From the NCBI GenBank assembly GCA_015709695.1, contig CP054183.1, positions 2,902,992 to 2,966,991 of the forward strand: DNA of 64,000 bases, given 5' to 3'. The notes below the pieces were generated by a model that worked only from the letters and a program-made list of their open reading frames with translations, did no database searches and was not told where the DNA came from. This document shows positions 44,713-54,094 of the stretch, piece after piece. The DNA is from Gammaproteobacteria bacterium. Lineage in GTDB: Bacteria > Pseudomonadota > Gammaproteobacteria > Steroidobacterales > GCA-2729495. Numbering within the stretch: position 1 is the first letter of the stretch; each line of letters opens with the position of its first letter. Made by a program: the position numbers and the translations under genes.

Positions 44713-45188
44713 TACTGGATCACGAACAGGGTCTGGCCGTATTCCACCGGCTCGCCGTTGGTGGCCATGATGGCGGCGATCCGGCCGCCCTTGTCGGCCT
44801 CGATCTGGTTCATCATCTTCATGGCCTCGATGATGCACAGCGTGTCGCCGGCCTTAACCTCGCTGCCGACCTTCACGAACGGATCCGCGCCCGGCGCAGG
44901 TCCTTCATAGAAGGTGCCGACCATGGGCGATACCACCTTGTGCCCGGGGATCTCGGCCTCCGCAGCGGCTGCGGCGGCCTTGCCGGCCAGCCCCGGGGCC
45001 GCGGCAGGCGCTGCCGGTGCGGCCACAGGCGGGGCGGCTGCCGGTGGCGCCACGGCGTAGTGCTGCACCGCACCCCCCGGCGGATAGCGACTGATGCGGA
45101 CGGATTCCTCGCCCTCGGAGATCTCGAGTTCGGCGATCCCGGATTCCTCCAGCAACTCGATCAGCTTCTTGACCTTGCGGATATCCAT
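44712..45188 (-). CDS. accB: Biotin carboxyl carrier protein
   Basis: A 158-residue biotin carrier. It has the N-terminal [17 protein letters not shown], an Ala/Pro-rich linker (about 45-80) and the biotinyl domain with [13 protein letters not shown], lysine 124 being the modified residue. It is coupled to accC by overlapping stop and start codons. Confidence 0.97.
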   Translation of the reverse strand: MDIRKVKKLIELLEESGIAELEISEGEESVRISRYPPGGAVQHYAVAPPAAAPPVAAPAAPAAAPGLAGKAAAAAAEAEIPGHKVVSPMVGTFYEGPAPGADPFVKVGSEVKAGDTLCIIEAMKMMNQIEADKGGRIAAIMATNGEPVEYGQTLFVIQ

Positions 45189-45213
45189 GTTGCGGTTGCT
45201 CCTCCGGCGGGGA

Positions 45214-45660
45214 TCACTTCACGGGATGGCGCAGGCGCTCGTCGGCGGCCCGCAGGGCCAGCTCGTAGCCGATGGGCCCGAGCCCGGTGATGGTCCCGAC
45301 CGCGATGTCGGAAAAATACGAATGCCGGCGGAATGCCTCCCGCGCATGCACGTTGCTGATGTGGATCTCGATGCAGGGGATGCCGACGGCGAGGATGGCG
45401 TCGCGCAGCGCGACGCTGGTATGCGTCAGCGCCCCGGGGTTGATGAGGATGAAATCTGCCTGTCCGGCGGCAGCCTGCACGCGGTCGACGAGGGCGGCCT
45501 CGGCGTTGCTCTGGAAGGCCTCGAGCTGGTGGCCGAGCGACTGGGCGAGTGACGCGGTGGCGCGCTCGATGTCAGCGAGGCTGCTGCGCCCGTAGACACC
45601 CGGCTCGCGGGTACCGAGCAGATTGAGATTGGGCCCATTGAGAAGCAGGATGCGGGCCAT
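45214..45660 (-). CDS. aroQ: Type II 3-dehydroquinate dehydratase
   Basis: A 148-residue shikimate-pathway enzyme. Hallmarks are [21 protein letters not shown] (active-site loop with the catalytic Tyr), [20 protein letters not shown] and [15 protein letters not shown] with the catalytic His. The aroQ-accB-accC order is conserved in Gammaproteobacteria; the gap to accB is 25 bp. Confidence 0.97.
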   Translation of the reverse strand: MARILLLNGPNLNLLGTREPGVYGRSSLADIERATASLAQSLGHQLEAFQSNAEAALVDRVQAAAGQADFILINPGALTHTSVALRDAILAVGIPCIEIHISNVHAREAFRRHSYFSDIAVGTITGLGPIGYELALRAADERLRHPVK

Positions 45661-45734
45661 CCGCGAGCACCCCCTGGCTGACGGCAGATGGCGGCAAGTT
45701 TAATGACTTTGGGAGCAAATAGAAGCTTTTTGTC

Positions 45735-46337
45735 TCAGCGCAGCTTGAGCGCCTCCCGCGCCTGGGTCAGCGTCATGCCCTGCCCGGCCAGCGCGTCGAC
45801 GACCTCCACGATGCGGGCGAGATCCTGTGGATGCAACTCTCCCATGTGCATGGCGAGGATCTCGCCACCCGGCGCCGCGACCACCGACAGCGGCAGGCCG
45901 ACGAAAGAGGGGCCGAAGGCTTCGGCGACCGCCATGGCATCTTCCTGGCCGACCAGTATGGGGTAGGTGACGCCTGTTTCGCCGACGAAGCTGCGCACCG
46001 GCTCCTCGCGGTCGATGGCGATGCCGATCACCGCCGGCCCGCGCGCGCCACGGTCCTGGTGCAGCTGCTCCAGCAACGGCATCTCCTTGCGGCAGGGTGC
46101 ACACCAGGTTGCCCAGAAGTTGAGCAGCACGGCCTGGCCGCGCCAGTCGCCGATGGATCGCTGCTGGCCGCTGGCGAGATCCCGCAGATGGAAATCCGGC
46201 AACGTCGTCGGCGCAGGCCGGGCTGGCGGTGCCGGCGGCGGGGCCGACTGTGGTGCGGGCCAGAACGCACGTCCTGCCAGGTAGCCGGCAGCCGCGAAGA
46301 CCACCAGCAGGACAAGCAGGCGCGGTGTGCGATGCAT
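45735..46337 (-). CDS. TlpA-like thiol:disulfide protein
   Basis: A 200-residue membrane-anchored thioredoxin-like protein. N-terminal transmembrane segment (about 7-24), proline-rich linker, then the fold with LLNFWATWCAPCRKEMP (C79, C82). It probably acts as a periplasmic reductant. It starts 9 bp after dsbD, which can supply its electrons from the cytoplasm. Confidence 0.9.
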   Translation of the reverse strand: MHRTPRLLVLLVVFAAAGYLAGRAFWPAPQSAPPPAPPARPAPTTLPDFHLRDLASGQQRSIGDWRGQAVLLNFWATWCAPCRKEMPLLEQLHQDRGARGPAVIGIAIDREEPVRSFVGETGVTYPILVGQEDAMAVAEAFGPSFVGLPLSVVAAPGGEILAMHMGELHPQDLARIVEVVDALAGQGMTLTQAREALKLR

Positions 46338-46346
46338 CGCGCTGCT

Positions 46347-48563
46347 TCAGCGGCCGATGGCGCTGCGGACGTGGCTGGCGAAGGCGGTCGCGTCCTTGAA
46401 GCCGACGACGCGATAGTCCTGGCGCTCCTGTCCGTCGGCACCGAAGAAAATGATGCTCGGCGGACCGAAGATGCCGAAGTGCCGGAGCAGGGCCTGGTCC
46501 TCGGCGTCGTTGGCGGTGACGTCGGCCTGCACCAGGATGGCGCCCGACAGGGCGGCCTGTACCGCGGGGTCGCTGAAGGTGTAGCGCTCCATCTCGATGC
46601 AGGAGGTGCACCAGTCGGCATAGAAATCGAGCATCAGCGGCTTGCCGGCCTGGCCGGCCGCGGCGAGGGTTTGCTCGAGGTCGGCGACCGTCTTGATGCG
46701 CTGGAAGGCGGGCTGGACCTCCGCAGGCCGTGCCGCGCCGGCCTGCAGCGTGCCGAGCGGCTGCAGTGGATCGCGCCCGCCGGCGAGCGCACCGACCAGC
46801 AGCACCGCGCCATAGAGCGCGGCGAGGAGCCCGAGACCCTTGGCGAGCTTGCGTGCCGGCTCCGCATCGGCCTCCAGACCCTGGAAGGCGCCGAGGAAGA
46901 CGCCGGCCATGAACACCAGCACGGCCCAGAGCACCATGGTCACGCCATCGGGCAGCAGCCGGCCGAGCATCCACACCGCGAGGCCCAGCATCATGAAGCC
47001 GAAGGCACCCTTCACGGCGATCATCCACGCGCCGGCCTTCGGCAGCAGCTTGCCGGCCGAGGTGCCGACCACCAGCAGCGGCAGGCCCATCCCCAGGGAC
47101 AGCGCGAACAGCGCCAGGGCGCCCCGCAGCATGTCGCCGGTCTGGGCGATGACGGTGAGTGCCGCGACCAGTGGCGGTGCCACGCAGGTGGTGACCACCA
47201 GCGCCGAGAGGGCGCCCATGGCCGCGGTGCCGATGAAGGTGCCGCCCCGCTGGCGGCCGCTCGCGGCATGGACACGATTCATGAGCGCGGCGGGAATCTG
47301 CAATTCGTAGAGCCCGAACATCGACAGTGCCAGCGCCACGAACAGCAGGGCCATGCCGATGATGATCCAGGGCTGCTGGAGGGCCGCCTGGATCTGGCTG
47401 CCCGCGGCGGCGAAGGCGGCACCGGCGATGGTGTAGGTGAGCGCCATGCCGAGCACGTAGGTGAGCGAGAGGGCAAAGGCGCGGCCGGTGGTCACGTCCT
47501 TGCCCTGGCCGACGATGATGCCGGAGAGGATGGGCACCATCGGCAGGCAGCAGGGCGTGAAGGAGAGCAGCAGGCCGAGGCCGCCGAAGGTCAGCATCAC
47601 CAGGGCGAGGTTGGCGCTGCCGACCATGGCGGCGAGGCGATCCTGCTCGGACACCATCGGTGCCGCGGCCGGTGCCGCAGCGGCGACGCCGGCAACGGCT
47701 GCTGCGCCGCTGGCGGCCGGGCCCGCCGTCAGGATCCGCGTCTGCGGCGGATAGCAGATGCTGTCCTCCTTGCAGCCCTGGTACGAGACTTCGATCTCCA
47801 CGGCGCCGGGGCCGGCGCCGGACAGGGCGGCCTCGGCCACGGCCTGGCCGTAGTACACCTGGGTCTTGCCCCAGTACTCGTCTTCCTTGTCCTTGCCCTG
47901 TGGCAGGCTCGGCGGACCCAGCGTGACGCCCGGCGACAGGCTCCTGGCCTTGATGCTGTCGCGGTAGAGGTAGTAGCCGGGCAGGATGTCCCAGGTCAGT
48001 CGCAAGCCGTTGTCACCGATGCGTTCGGCGCCCGGCTGGAAGACCTGCTCCGCGGGCAGTGGCGCGTCGGGGTGATCACCGGCCAGCAGGGTCGCGAGGC
48101 CCTTGCCCGGTCCGGGCGTGGCGCCTGCCGCGGCCAGTGTCACCGAGGCCTGCCAGTTCTGCGGCGGATAGCAGAGGCCGATGTCGGCGCAGCCCTGCGA
48201 CTTGATGCTGAACTCCACCGGCCCGTCCGCCGCTCGGGTCACGGGGATGCGCACCACCGCCTCGCCGCGATAGACGTGCATGTCGCCGAAGAACTCGTCC
48301 TTGTAGGGCTGTCCCTCGGGCATGGCCGGCGTGCCCAGCTCGGTGCCCGCGCTGCGCGGCGCGAAGCTCATGCGCTCGCGATAGAGGTAGTAGCCCGGCT
48401 CGATGCGCCAGTGGACAACGATGTCGCGCCCCTCGGCGGCCACCGTGTAGCGGAAGGCCTGCTCGGGGCGCAGCGGTTCCTCGGCACCGGGGGCGGAACC
48501 GGCCAGCGCCAGCCAGGCCAGGGCCGCGAGGAGCAGCCGGCGGGATACCGTCGAAATGCTCAC
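46347..48563 (-). CDS. dsbD: Thiol:disulfide interchange protein DsbD with duplicated N-terminal domain
   Basis: A 738-residue reductase passing electrons from cytoplasmic thioredoxin to the periplasm. After a signal peptide there are two DsbD-alpha-type domains in tandem, each with GYYLYR and a Cys pair before YPPQ (C125/C131 and C264/C270); E. coli DsbD has one such domain and is about 565 residues. The transmembrane core has LLSFTPCCLPMVP and TTCVAPPLVAAL. The C-terminal thioredoxin domain reads DWCTSCIEME. The GTG start overlaps the cutA stop (GTGA). Confidence 0.94.
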   Translation of the reverse strand: MSISTVSRRLLLAALAWLALAGSAPGAEEPLRPEQAFRYTVAAEGRDIVVHWRIEPGYYLYRERMSFAPRSAGTELGTPAMPEGQPYKDEFFGDMHVYRGEAVVRIPVTRAADGPVEFSIKSQGCADIGLCYPPQNWQASVTLAAAGATPGPGKGLATLLAGDHPDAPLPAEQVFQPGAERIGDNGLRLTWDILPGYYLYRDSIKARSLSPGVTLGPPSLPQGKDKEDEYWGKTQVYYGQAVAEAALSGAGPGAVEIEVSYQGCKEDSICYPPQTRILTAGPAASGAAAVAGVAAAAPAAAPMVSEQDRLAAMVGSANLALVMLTFGGLGLLLSFTPCCLPMVPILSGIIVGQGKDVTTGRAFALSLTYVLGMALTYTIAGAAFAAAGSQIQAALQQPWIIIGMALLFVALALSMFGLYELQIPAALMNRVHAASGRQRGGTFIGTAAMGALSALVVTTCVAPPLVAALTVIAQTGDMLRGALALFALSLGMGLPLLVVGTSAGKLLPKAGAWMIAVKGAFGFMMLGLAVWMLGRLLPDGVTMVLWAVLVFMAGVFLGAFQGLEADAEPARKLAKGLGLLAALYGAVLLVGALAGGRDPLQPLGTLQAGAARPAEVQPAFQRIKTVADLEQTLAAAGQAGKPLMLDFYADWCTSCIEMERYTFSDPAVQAALSGAILVQADVTANDAEDQALLRHFGIFGPPSIIFFGADGQERQDYRVVGFKDATAFASHVRSAIGR

Positions 48564-48883
48564 GGCGCGGTGCTCCCGCGGATCCAGTCCAGGTAGGCGG
48601 CCGAACCGGCGGTGATGGGCAGGGCGATGATCTCGGGCAGCTCGTTGGGGTGGAGGGTGCGGATGGCGGCTTCCAGCCGGTCGTACCGCGCCCGAGTGGT
48701 CTTGATCAGCAACAGCACTTCGTCTTCCTGCTGGAGATGGCCTTGCCAGCGGAACCAGGACTTGACGCCGGTGATGCGGTTGACGCAGGCGGCCAGTTCC
48801 TGGTCGATCACCGCCGTGGCGATTTCCGCCGCGATCGTGTGGCCGGGGCAGGTGGTCAGCACCAGCAAACAGTCTTCAGCCAT
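48560..48883 (-). CDS. cutA: Divalent-cation tolerance protein CutA
   Basis: A 107-residue CutA1-family trimer, originally linked to copper tolerance, with role still unclear. ELAACVNRITGVKSWFRWQG, EVLLLIKTT and HPNELPEIIALPI are typical. It overlaps dsbD by 4 bp; cutA-dsbD order is as in enteric bacteria. It is divergent from groES. Confidence 0.95.
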   Translation of the reverse strand: MAEDCLLVLTTCPGHTIAAEIATAVIDQELAACVNRITGVKSWFRWQGHLQQEDEVLLLIKTTRARYDRLEAAIRTLHPNELPEIIALPITAGSAAYLDWIRGSTAP

Positions 48884-48968
48884 GGCTGCACCGCAATAAC
48901 CCGTATCCCGTGCCGGGCGCAAGGATACCCGCCACCGCCATGGCCTGCATGCGGACTGGTGCCGGGGC

Positions 48969-48996
48969 TTGCAAACGGCGGATTCCTGAATACCAT
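48969..48996 (+). promoter_or_regulatory. Sigma-70 promoter of groES-groEL
   Basis: TTGCAA (-35), 16 bp, TACCAT (-10), immediately upstream of and abutting the CIRCE element. A sigma-32 promoter was not convincing. Confidence 0.55.
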
Positions 48997-49022
48997 TAGC
49001 ACTCACTTTTTGAGAGTGCTAA
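48996..49022. promoter_or_regulatory. CIRCE operator (HrcA site)
   Basis: TTAGCACTC-N9-GAGTGCTAA is a perfect match to the CIRCE consensus. HrcA bound here represses groES-groEL until heat shock. hrcA itself is not in the window. Confidence 0.97.
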
Positions 49023-49079
49023 CAATGCCGGGACCCCCAGGTATCCGGCCTAGTCTTTGAATTCAAAGGAGATTGTCAC

Positions 49080-49370
49080 ATGAAGCTGCGTCCCCTTCAT
49101 GATCGCGTGGTCATCAAGCGGCTCGAGGAAGAGCGCACGTCGCCGGGCGGCATCGTGATCCCCGACACCGCAACCGAGAAGCCCATCCGCGGCAAGGTCA
49201 TTGCCGTCGGCACGGGCCGGATTACCGAGAAGGGCGAGATCCGCCCGCTGGACATCAAGAAGGGCGACACGGTGCTGTTCGGCAAGTACAGCGGCACCGA
49301 GGTCAAGCTGGACGGTGACGAGCTGGTCGTGATGCGCGAAGACGACATCATGGCCGTCATCGAGGGCTGA
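49080..49370 (+). CDS. groES: Co-chaperonin GroES
   Basis: A 96-residue lid of the GroEL chaperonin. [17 protein letters not shown], the mobile loop [10 protein letters not shown] and [18 protein letters not shown] are typical. AAGGAG lies upstream at ideal spacing. It is the first gene of the CIRCE-controlled operon. Confidence 0.98.
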   Translation: MKLRPLHDRVVIKRLEEERTSPGGIVIPDTATEKPIRGKVIAVGTGRITEKGEIRPLDIKKGDTVLFGKYSGTEVKLDGDELVVMREDDIMAVIEG

Positions 49371-49414
49371 TCGCCCCTTCCCCTGCATCGCAAGACATTT
49401 CATTCGAGAGGTAA

Positions 49415-51052
<1,638 letters not shown>

Positions 51053-51061
51053 GGCAGCGGG

Positions 51062-51091
51062 AATGGTGACAGGCTTCCGCCTGTCACCATT
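51062..51091. repeat. REP-like palindrome after groEL
   Basis: 13-bp perfect arms (AATGGTGACAGGC/GCCTGTCACCATT) with a 4-nt loop, 9 bp after the groEL stop. The AATGGTG ends resemble those of the hairpin at 37401-37467, so both may belong to one dispersed family. Confidence 0.7.
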
Positions 51092-51108
51092 TCGTCTGCG
51101 TCAGATGG

Positions 51109-51137
51109 AGAGCCCCGCTTCGGCGGGGCTCTTTCTT
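51109..51137 (+). terminator. Terminator of the groES-groEL operon
   Basis: 10-bp stem AGAGCCCCGC/GCGGGGCTCT with TTCG loop, followed by a T-rich stretch (TTCTTT). Confidence 0.9.
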
Positions 51138-51342
51138 TGTGGCTTCGGTGCAGATTCTCGTCGCGCGCCTTTTGCAACGCTCGCGCAGAAAAGCCGGCTG
51201 GTGATCTGCCAGCCTGGCTGGCGAGGCTGCTGGCAGGCAAACCGGCCGGCGGCGACGCAGGGCCGGCACGCCAGTTTCCTGGTCGGGGCCCGCCCCCCTG
51301 GCGCCGGGTCCCGGTGCCGACCTGCTCCATCGATCAGCTTCC

Positions 51343-51369
51343 TTGACCAGCCACCAACTGGTCTATAGT
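51343..51369 (+). promoter_or_regulatory. Promoter/operator of the toxin-antitoxin module
   Basis: TTGACC (-35) and TATAGT (-10) with a 15-bp spacer. The palindrome GACCAG-N7-CTGGTC (51345-51363) lies between and over them, with a further CTGGTC-like half site just after the -10. This fits autorepression by the antitoxin. Confidence 0.6.
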
Positions 51370-51396
51370 CTGGTCTGAACACATGGGAGACTTGGC

Positions 51397-51642
51397 ATGA
51401 AGAACGAAATTGGCGCTTATGAGGCCAAGACGCGTCTGCCCGAGTTGCTGCGGGCAGTGAAAGCCGGCCAGCGCTTCACCATCACCAATCGCGGCCAGGC
51501 CATTGCAGACCTGGTGCCGAGTGAGGATGTGGGCGCCACCGACCCGCGGGCGGCGATCGAGCGATTCCAGAGTTTCATGCAGGCCAACCCGGTGAAGGGC
51601 CGGACAAAAATCCGCGCGCTGATCGTCGAGGGTCGTGAGTGA
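51397..51642 (+). CDS. Phd/YefM-type antitoxin
   Basis: An 81-residue antitoxin. The N-terminal domain (IGAYEAKTRLPELLRAVKAG, then FTITNRGQAIADLVPSE) is the Phd/YefM DNA-binding fold; the C-terminus should wrap the toxin. It overlaps the toxin start by 4 bp (GTGA), usual for type II modules. Confidence 0.92.
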   Translation: MKNEIGAYEAKTRLPELLRAVKAGQRFTITNRGQAIADLVPSEDVGATDPRAAIERFQSFMQANPVKGRTKIRALIVEGRE

Positions 51643-52076
51643 GACTGGTGCTGGATGCCTCGGTTACGCTGTCCTGGCTGCTGATTGACGGCCGTGCCGC
51701 CGAGCGCCGATACGCGCACTCCGTTCTGGAGGCGATGAAGGCCCAGGATACCGTGGCTGAAGTGCCGGTGACCTGGGGACTGGAAGTTGCGAACGTCCTC
51801 GCGAAGGCCGAGGCGAGGAAACTCATCACCGAGGCTCAGAGCGAGGCGTTCCTGGAGATGCTGGCGGGGATCCGCATTCGCGCGGATGAGCGGACCTTTC
51901 CGCAGTCCCTGACGGACGTGCTGCAGCTGGCTCGTCGCTATCGCCTGTCATCCTACGACGCGTCCTACCTCGAACTCGCGCTGCGCAATGGCTTGCCGCT
52001 CGCCACGCTCGACATCGCGCTGGCAAAGGCCACAGAAAAAGCCGGAATCCGCCGCTTCAACCCGACCAGCCGGTGA
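51639..52076 (+). CDS. vapC: VapC-type PIN-domain toxin
   Basis: A 145-residue PIN-domain ribonuclease toxin. The four acidic residues expected for metal binding are D6 (LVLDAS), E49 (WGLEVANVL), D107 (SSYDASYLELA) and D125 (LATLDIAL). The start is GTG overlapping the antitoxin stop. The target RNA is unknown. The stop lies just before a REP-like repeat. Confidence 0.92.
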   Translation: MRLVLDASVTLSWLLIDGRAAERRYAHSVLEAMKAQDTVAEVPVTWGLEVANVLAKAEARKLITEAQSEAFLEMLAGIRIRADERTFPQSLTDVLQLARRYRLSSYDASYLELALRNGLPLATLDIALAKATEKAGIRRFNPTSR

Positions 52077-52087
52077 TGGGGAAGACG

Positions 52088-52112
52088 GTGCCGGTGTTAC
52101 GGTTTCGGTAAC
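52088..52112 (+). repeat. REP-like unit, single copy
   Basis: Starts GTGCCGGTGTTACGGTTTCG and is identical over 21 bp to the two arms at 54015-54094. It lies 12 bp after the vapC stop, without an inverted partner close by. Confidence 0.85.
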
Positions 52113-52225
52113 TCGACGAACGCCGGCGCGAACCGCCAAGCCGCAGGCCATCAGCGTGAGAAGGTCGAGCGACTGTGTCGCCGACCTGTTCCCCGCGACT
52201 AGTACGCCCTGCTCCGGAGGGCCGG

Positions 52226-52558
52226 CTAGCCCGCCGCAACCGGCTGCCATTCGTGGACCCAGACCTTGGCCTTGGGAACCCAGGGCATGCCGGGATGCAG
52301 GGCGAGGATGCTCTCGCGGTAGGCCTCCATCGAGGGATAGCCTTCGGCCCGGGCCTGGGCCTCGGTCATCTCGCCGAGCAGCTGCGGGTAGACGGCCGTG
52401 ATCCGGAACGTCCTGCCACCGAGTTCCCAGGTCTCGCCGACGTCGGCGTAGCGACCATTGCGGCGTTGCGCGGTCTTCCGGCCGGCAAGGACCTGGGCCA
52501 CGCCTTCCTCGTTGGTGACCAGGCGATCGATGGTGCAGGTCTTCGGGGGAAGTTCCAC
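52226..52558 (-). CDS. ASCH-domain protein
   Basis: A 110-residue protein of the ASCH fold (beta-barrel, RNA/nucleotide-binding relatives). VLAGRKTAQRRNGRYADVGE, FRITAVYPQLLGEMTEAQA and KVWVHEWQP are characteristic. The start is GTG with AAAGGA upstream. Function unknown; it is a single gene between repeats. Confidence 0.82.
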   Translation of the reverse strand: MELPPKTCTIDRLVTNEEGVAQVLAGRKTAQRRNGRYADVGETWELGGRTFRITAVYPQLLGEMTEAQARAEGYPSMEAYRESILALHPGMPWVPKAKVWVHEWQPVAAG

Positions 52559-52737
52559 GGGAAATCCTTTCGCTCATGAGCTGTTCCGCGGATGGTACTG
52601 CAACGATGAGTGGCGGGTGTGAAGCACAGCCACGCCGGGATGGCGTTTGCCGGGGTCCGTGCCGGGTACAGCTGGCGATTGGGTGGCTTCCGGCATCCCT
52701 TCTAGAATGGCTGCCAGGGTCTGGCGGGAGTATCCGG

Positions 52738-54003
52738 ATGAAGACGCTTCGCTACTTCATGCTTGCGTTGGGAATGGCACTCGCGCTGGCGGCCAGGGCG
52801 GATACCCCGGCAGTCGATCTCTCCGGCGAGTGGTATTTCGAGGTGCAGTCGCCCAACGGGCCAGGCTGGCGCGAACTCCTCTTCCGCCAGGAGGGCAGTC
52901 GCGTGATCGGCTTCATCAGCAGCGACTCGGCGAGCGGGCGCTTCGTCGGCCACCTCGACGGCAACGAACTGGAGTTCACGGCCGTGCTCGAGTTCGGCGG
53001 CCAGCCCATGGCAGCGGTCTACCGGGCAAAGGTGGACGGAGACCACATGAGCGGCAGCATCGAGTACGGCGACTACGGCAAGGCGACCTTCAGCGGACGA
53101 CGCGGGCGACGGCCCGCGCCGGCGGGTCCGCCCCAGCCCATCGTGGGCTCGGCGGCAGCGGCGGGCATCGCCGCGGCGGCGGACGGTGACCGCTTCGGCG
53201 TGCTGCAAAAGGGCGTGCTGCTGCCCGAAGTGCTGGCCATTCCCGGCGGGCACTTCCGCATGGGCAACAACGGCCCCGCGGTGAACCCGACGACCAGCGA
53301 AGACTTCGCCTACGTACACGAGGTGACGCTTTCGCCCTTTCGCATGAGCCGCTTCCTCGTTACCAATGCGCAGTACCTCGCCTTCACCAGCGCGACCCGG
53401 CGCGAGCCGCCCCTGCCACCACGGGGCTGGGACGGCTACCTGGACCGCTACCCGAACCACCCGGTGGTGAACGTGAGCTACGAGGATGCCGTCGCCTACA
53501 CGCGCTGGCTGTCCGGGGTGACTGGCAATCGCTACCGGCTGCCGACCGAGGCGGAATGGGAGTTTGCCGCGCGCGGTGGCAAGGACGGGCAGGACTACGT
53601 GTTCGGCGACGCCTGGCGGGTCGACGGGGCGAACACGGCAACCTGGCACATCAGCCACGCCATCACGCGCAAGCAGTGGAAGGACTGGTGGGATCGCGAC
53701 GGCGAGCGGCTCTCGCGGTCGCAGCCGATGACGACGCGCGTCGGCCAGTTCCCGCCCAATGCCTTCGGCCTCTACGACATGGTCGGCAACGTCTGGGAAT
53801 GGACGCAGGACTGGTACCAGGAAGACTACTACCGGGTCTCGCCCCCGAAGGATCCGCAGGGGCCAGCGACTGGCGCGGAAAAGGTGTTGCGCGGCTGCTC
53901 CTGGTACAACCAGCCCGATGTCTGCTTCATCGCCACCCGCGACCGCTACGCGCCGGACCGGCGGCTCTACTACACCGGCTTTCGCGTGGTCGCCGAGGAC
54001 TGA
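52738..54003 (+). CDS. Exported SUMF1/FGE-domain protein
   Basis: A 421-residue protein with a signal peptide (1-21, ending AARA), a beta-rich domain (about 25-125, LSGEWYFEVQSPNG) and a C-terminal sulfatase-modifying-factor domain (about 170-421: LAIPGGHFRMGNN, LPTEAEWEFAARGG, DMVGNVWEWTQDW, VLRGCSWYN). The two late cysteines are 10 residues apart (GCSW and DVCF), unlike the C-X4-C of genuine formylglycine-generating enzymes, so that activity is doubtful. The ATG has GGGAG upstream. A REP pair follows 11 bp after the stop. Confidence 0.85.
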   Translation: MKTLRYFMLALGMALALAARADTPAVDLSGEWYFEVQSPNGPGWRELLFRQEGSRVIGFISSDSASGRFVGHLDGNELEFTAVLEFGGQPMAAVYRAKVDGDHMSGSIEYGDYGKATFSGRRGRRPAPAGPPQPIVGSAAAAGIAAAADGDRFGVLQKGVLLPEVLAIPGGHFRMGNNGPAVNPTTSEDFAYVHEVTLSPFRMSRFLVTNAQYLAFTSATRREPPLPPRGWDGYLDRYPNHPVVNVSYEDAVAYTRWLSGVTGNRYRLPTEAEWEFAARGGKDGQDYVFGDAWRVDGANTATWHISHAITRKQWKDWWDRDGERLSRSQPMTTRVGQFPPNAFGLYDMVGNVWEWTQDWYQEDYYRVSPPKDPQGPATGAEKVLRGCSWYNQPDVCFIATRDRYAPDRRLYYTGFRVVAED

Positions 54004-54014
54004 GGCAGTCCGGG

Positions 54015-54094
54015 GTGCCGGTGTTACGGTTTCGGTTACGATCGAGATGACCGGCAGGCACCCGGCGAACTTGCCGAAACCGTAACACCGGCAC
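54015..54094. repeat. Inverted REP pair (REPIN-like)
   Basis: Two perfect 21-bp inverted arms (54015-54035 and 54074-54094) with a 38-bp centre. Each arm matches the single unit at 52088. No transposase was seen in the window. The element overlaps the 3' end of the minus-strand PEP-CTERM gene. Confidence 0.88.

Noticed and set aside
45831-48596. Plus-strand frame of over 900 codons opposite dsbD
   Set aside because: Antisense to two confidently identified genes, low-complexity translation, no homology that I can see.
51140-51340. Small genes between the groEL terminator and the toxin-antitoxin promoter
   Set aside because: Short frames occur on both strands but lack start signals and consistent codon bias; nothing supportable was seen.
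52738-54003. Formylglycine-generating enzyme as the functional name
   Set aside because: Cysteine spacing differs from the catalytic C-X4-C pair, so only the domain name is given.
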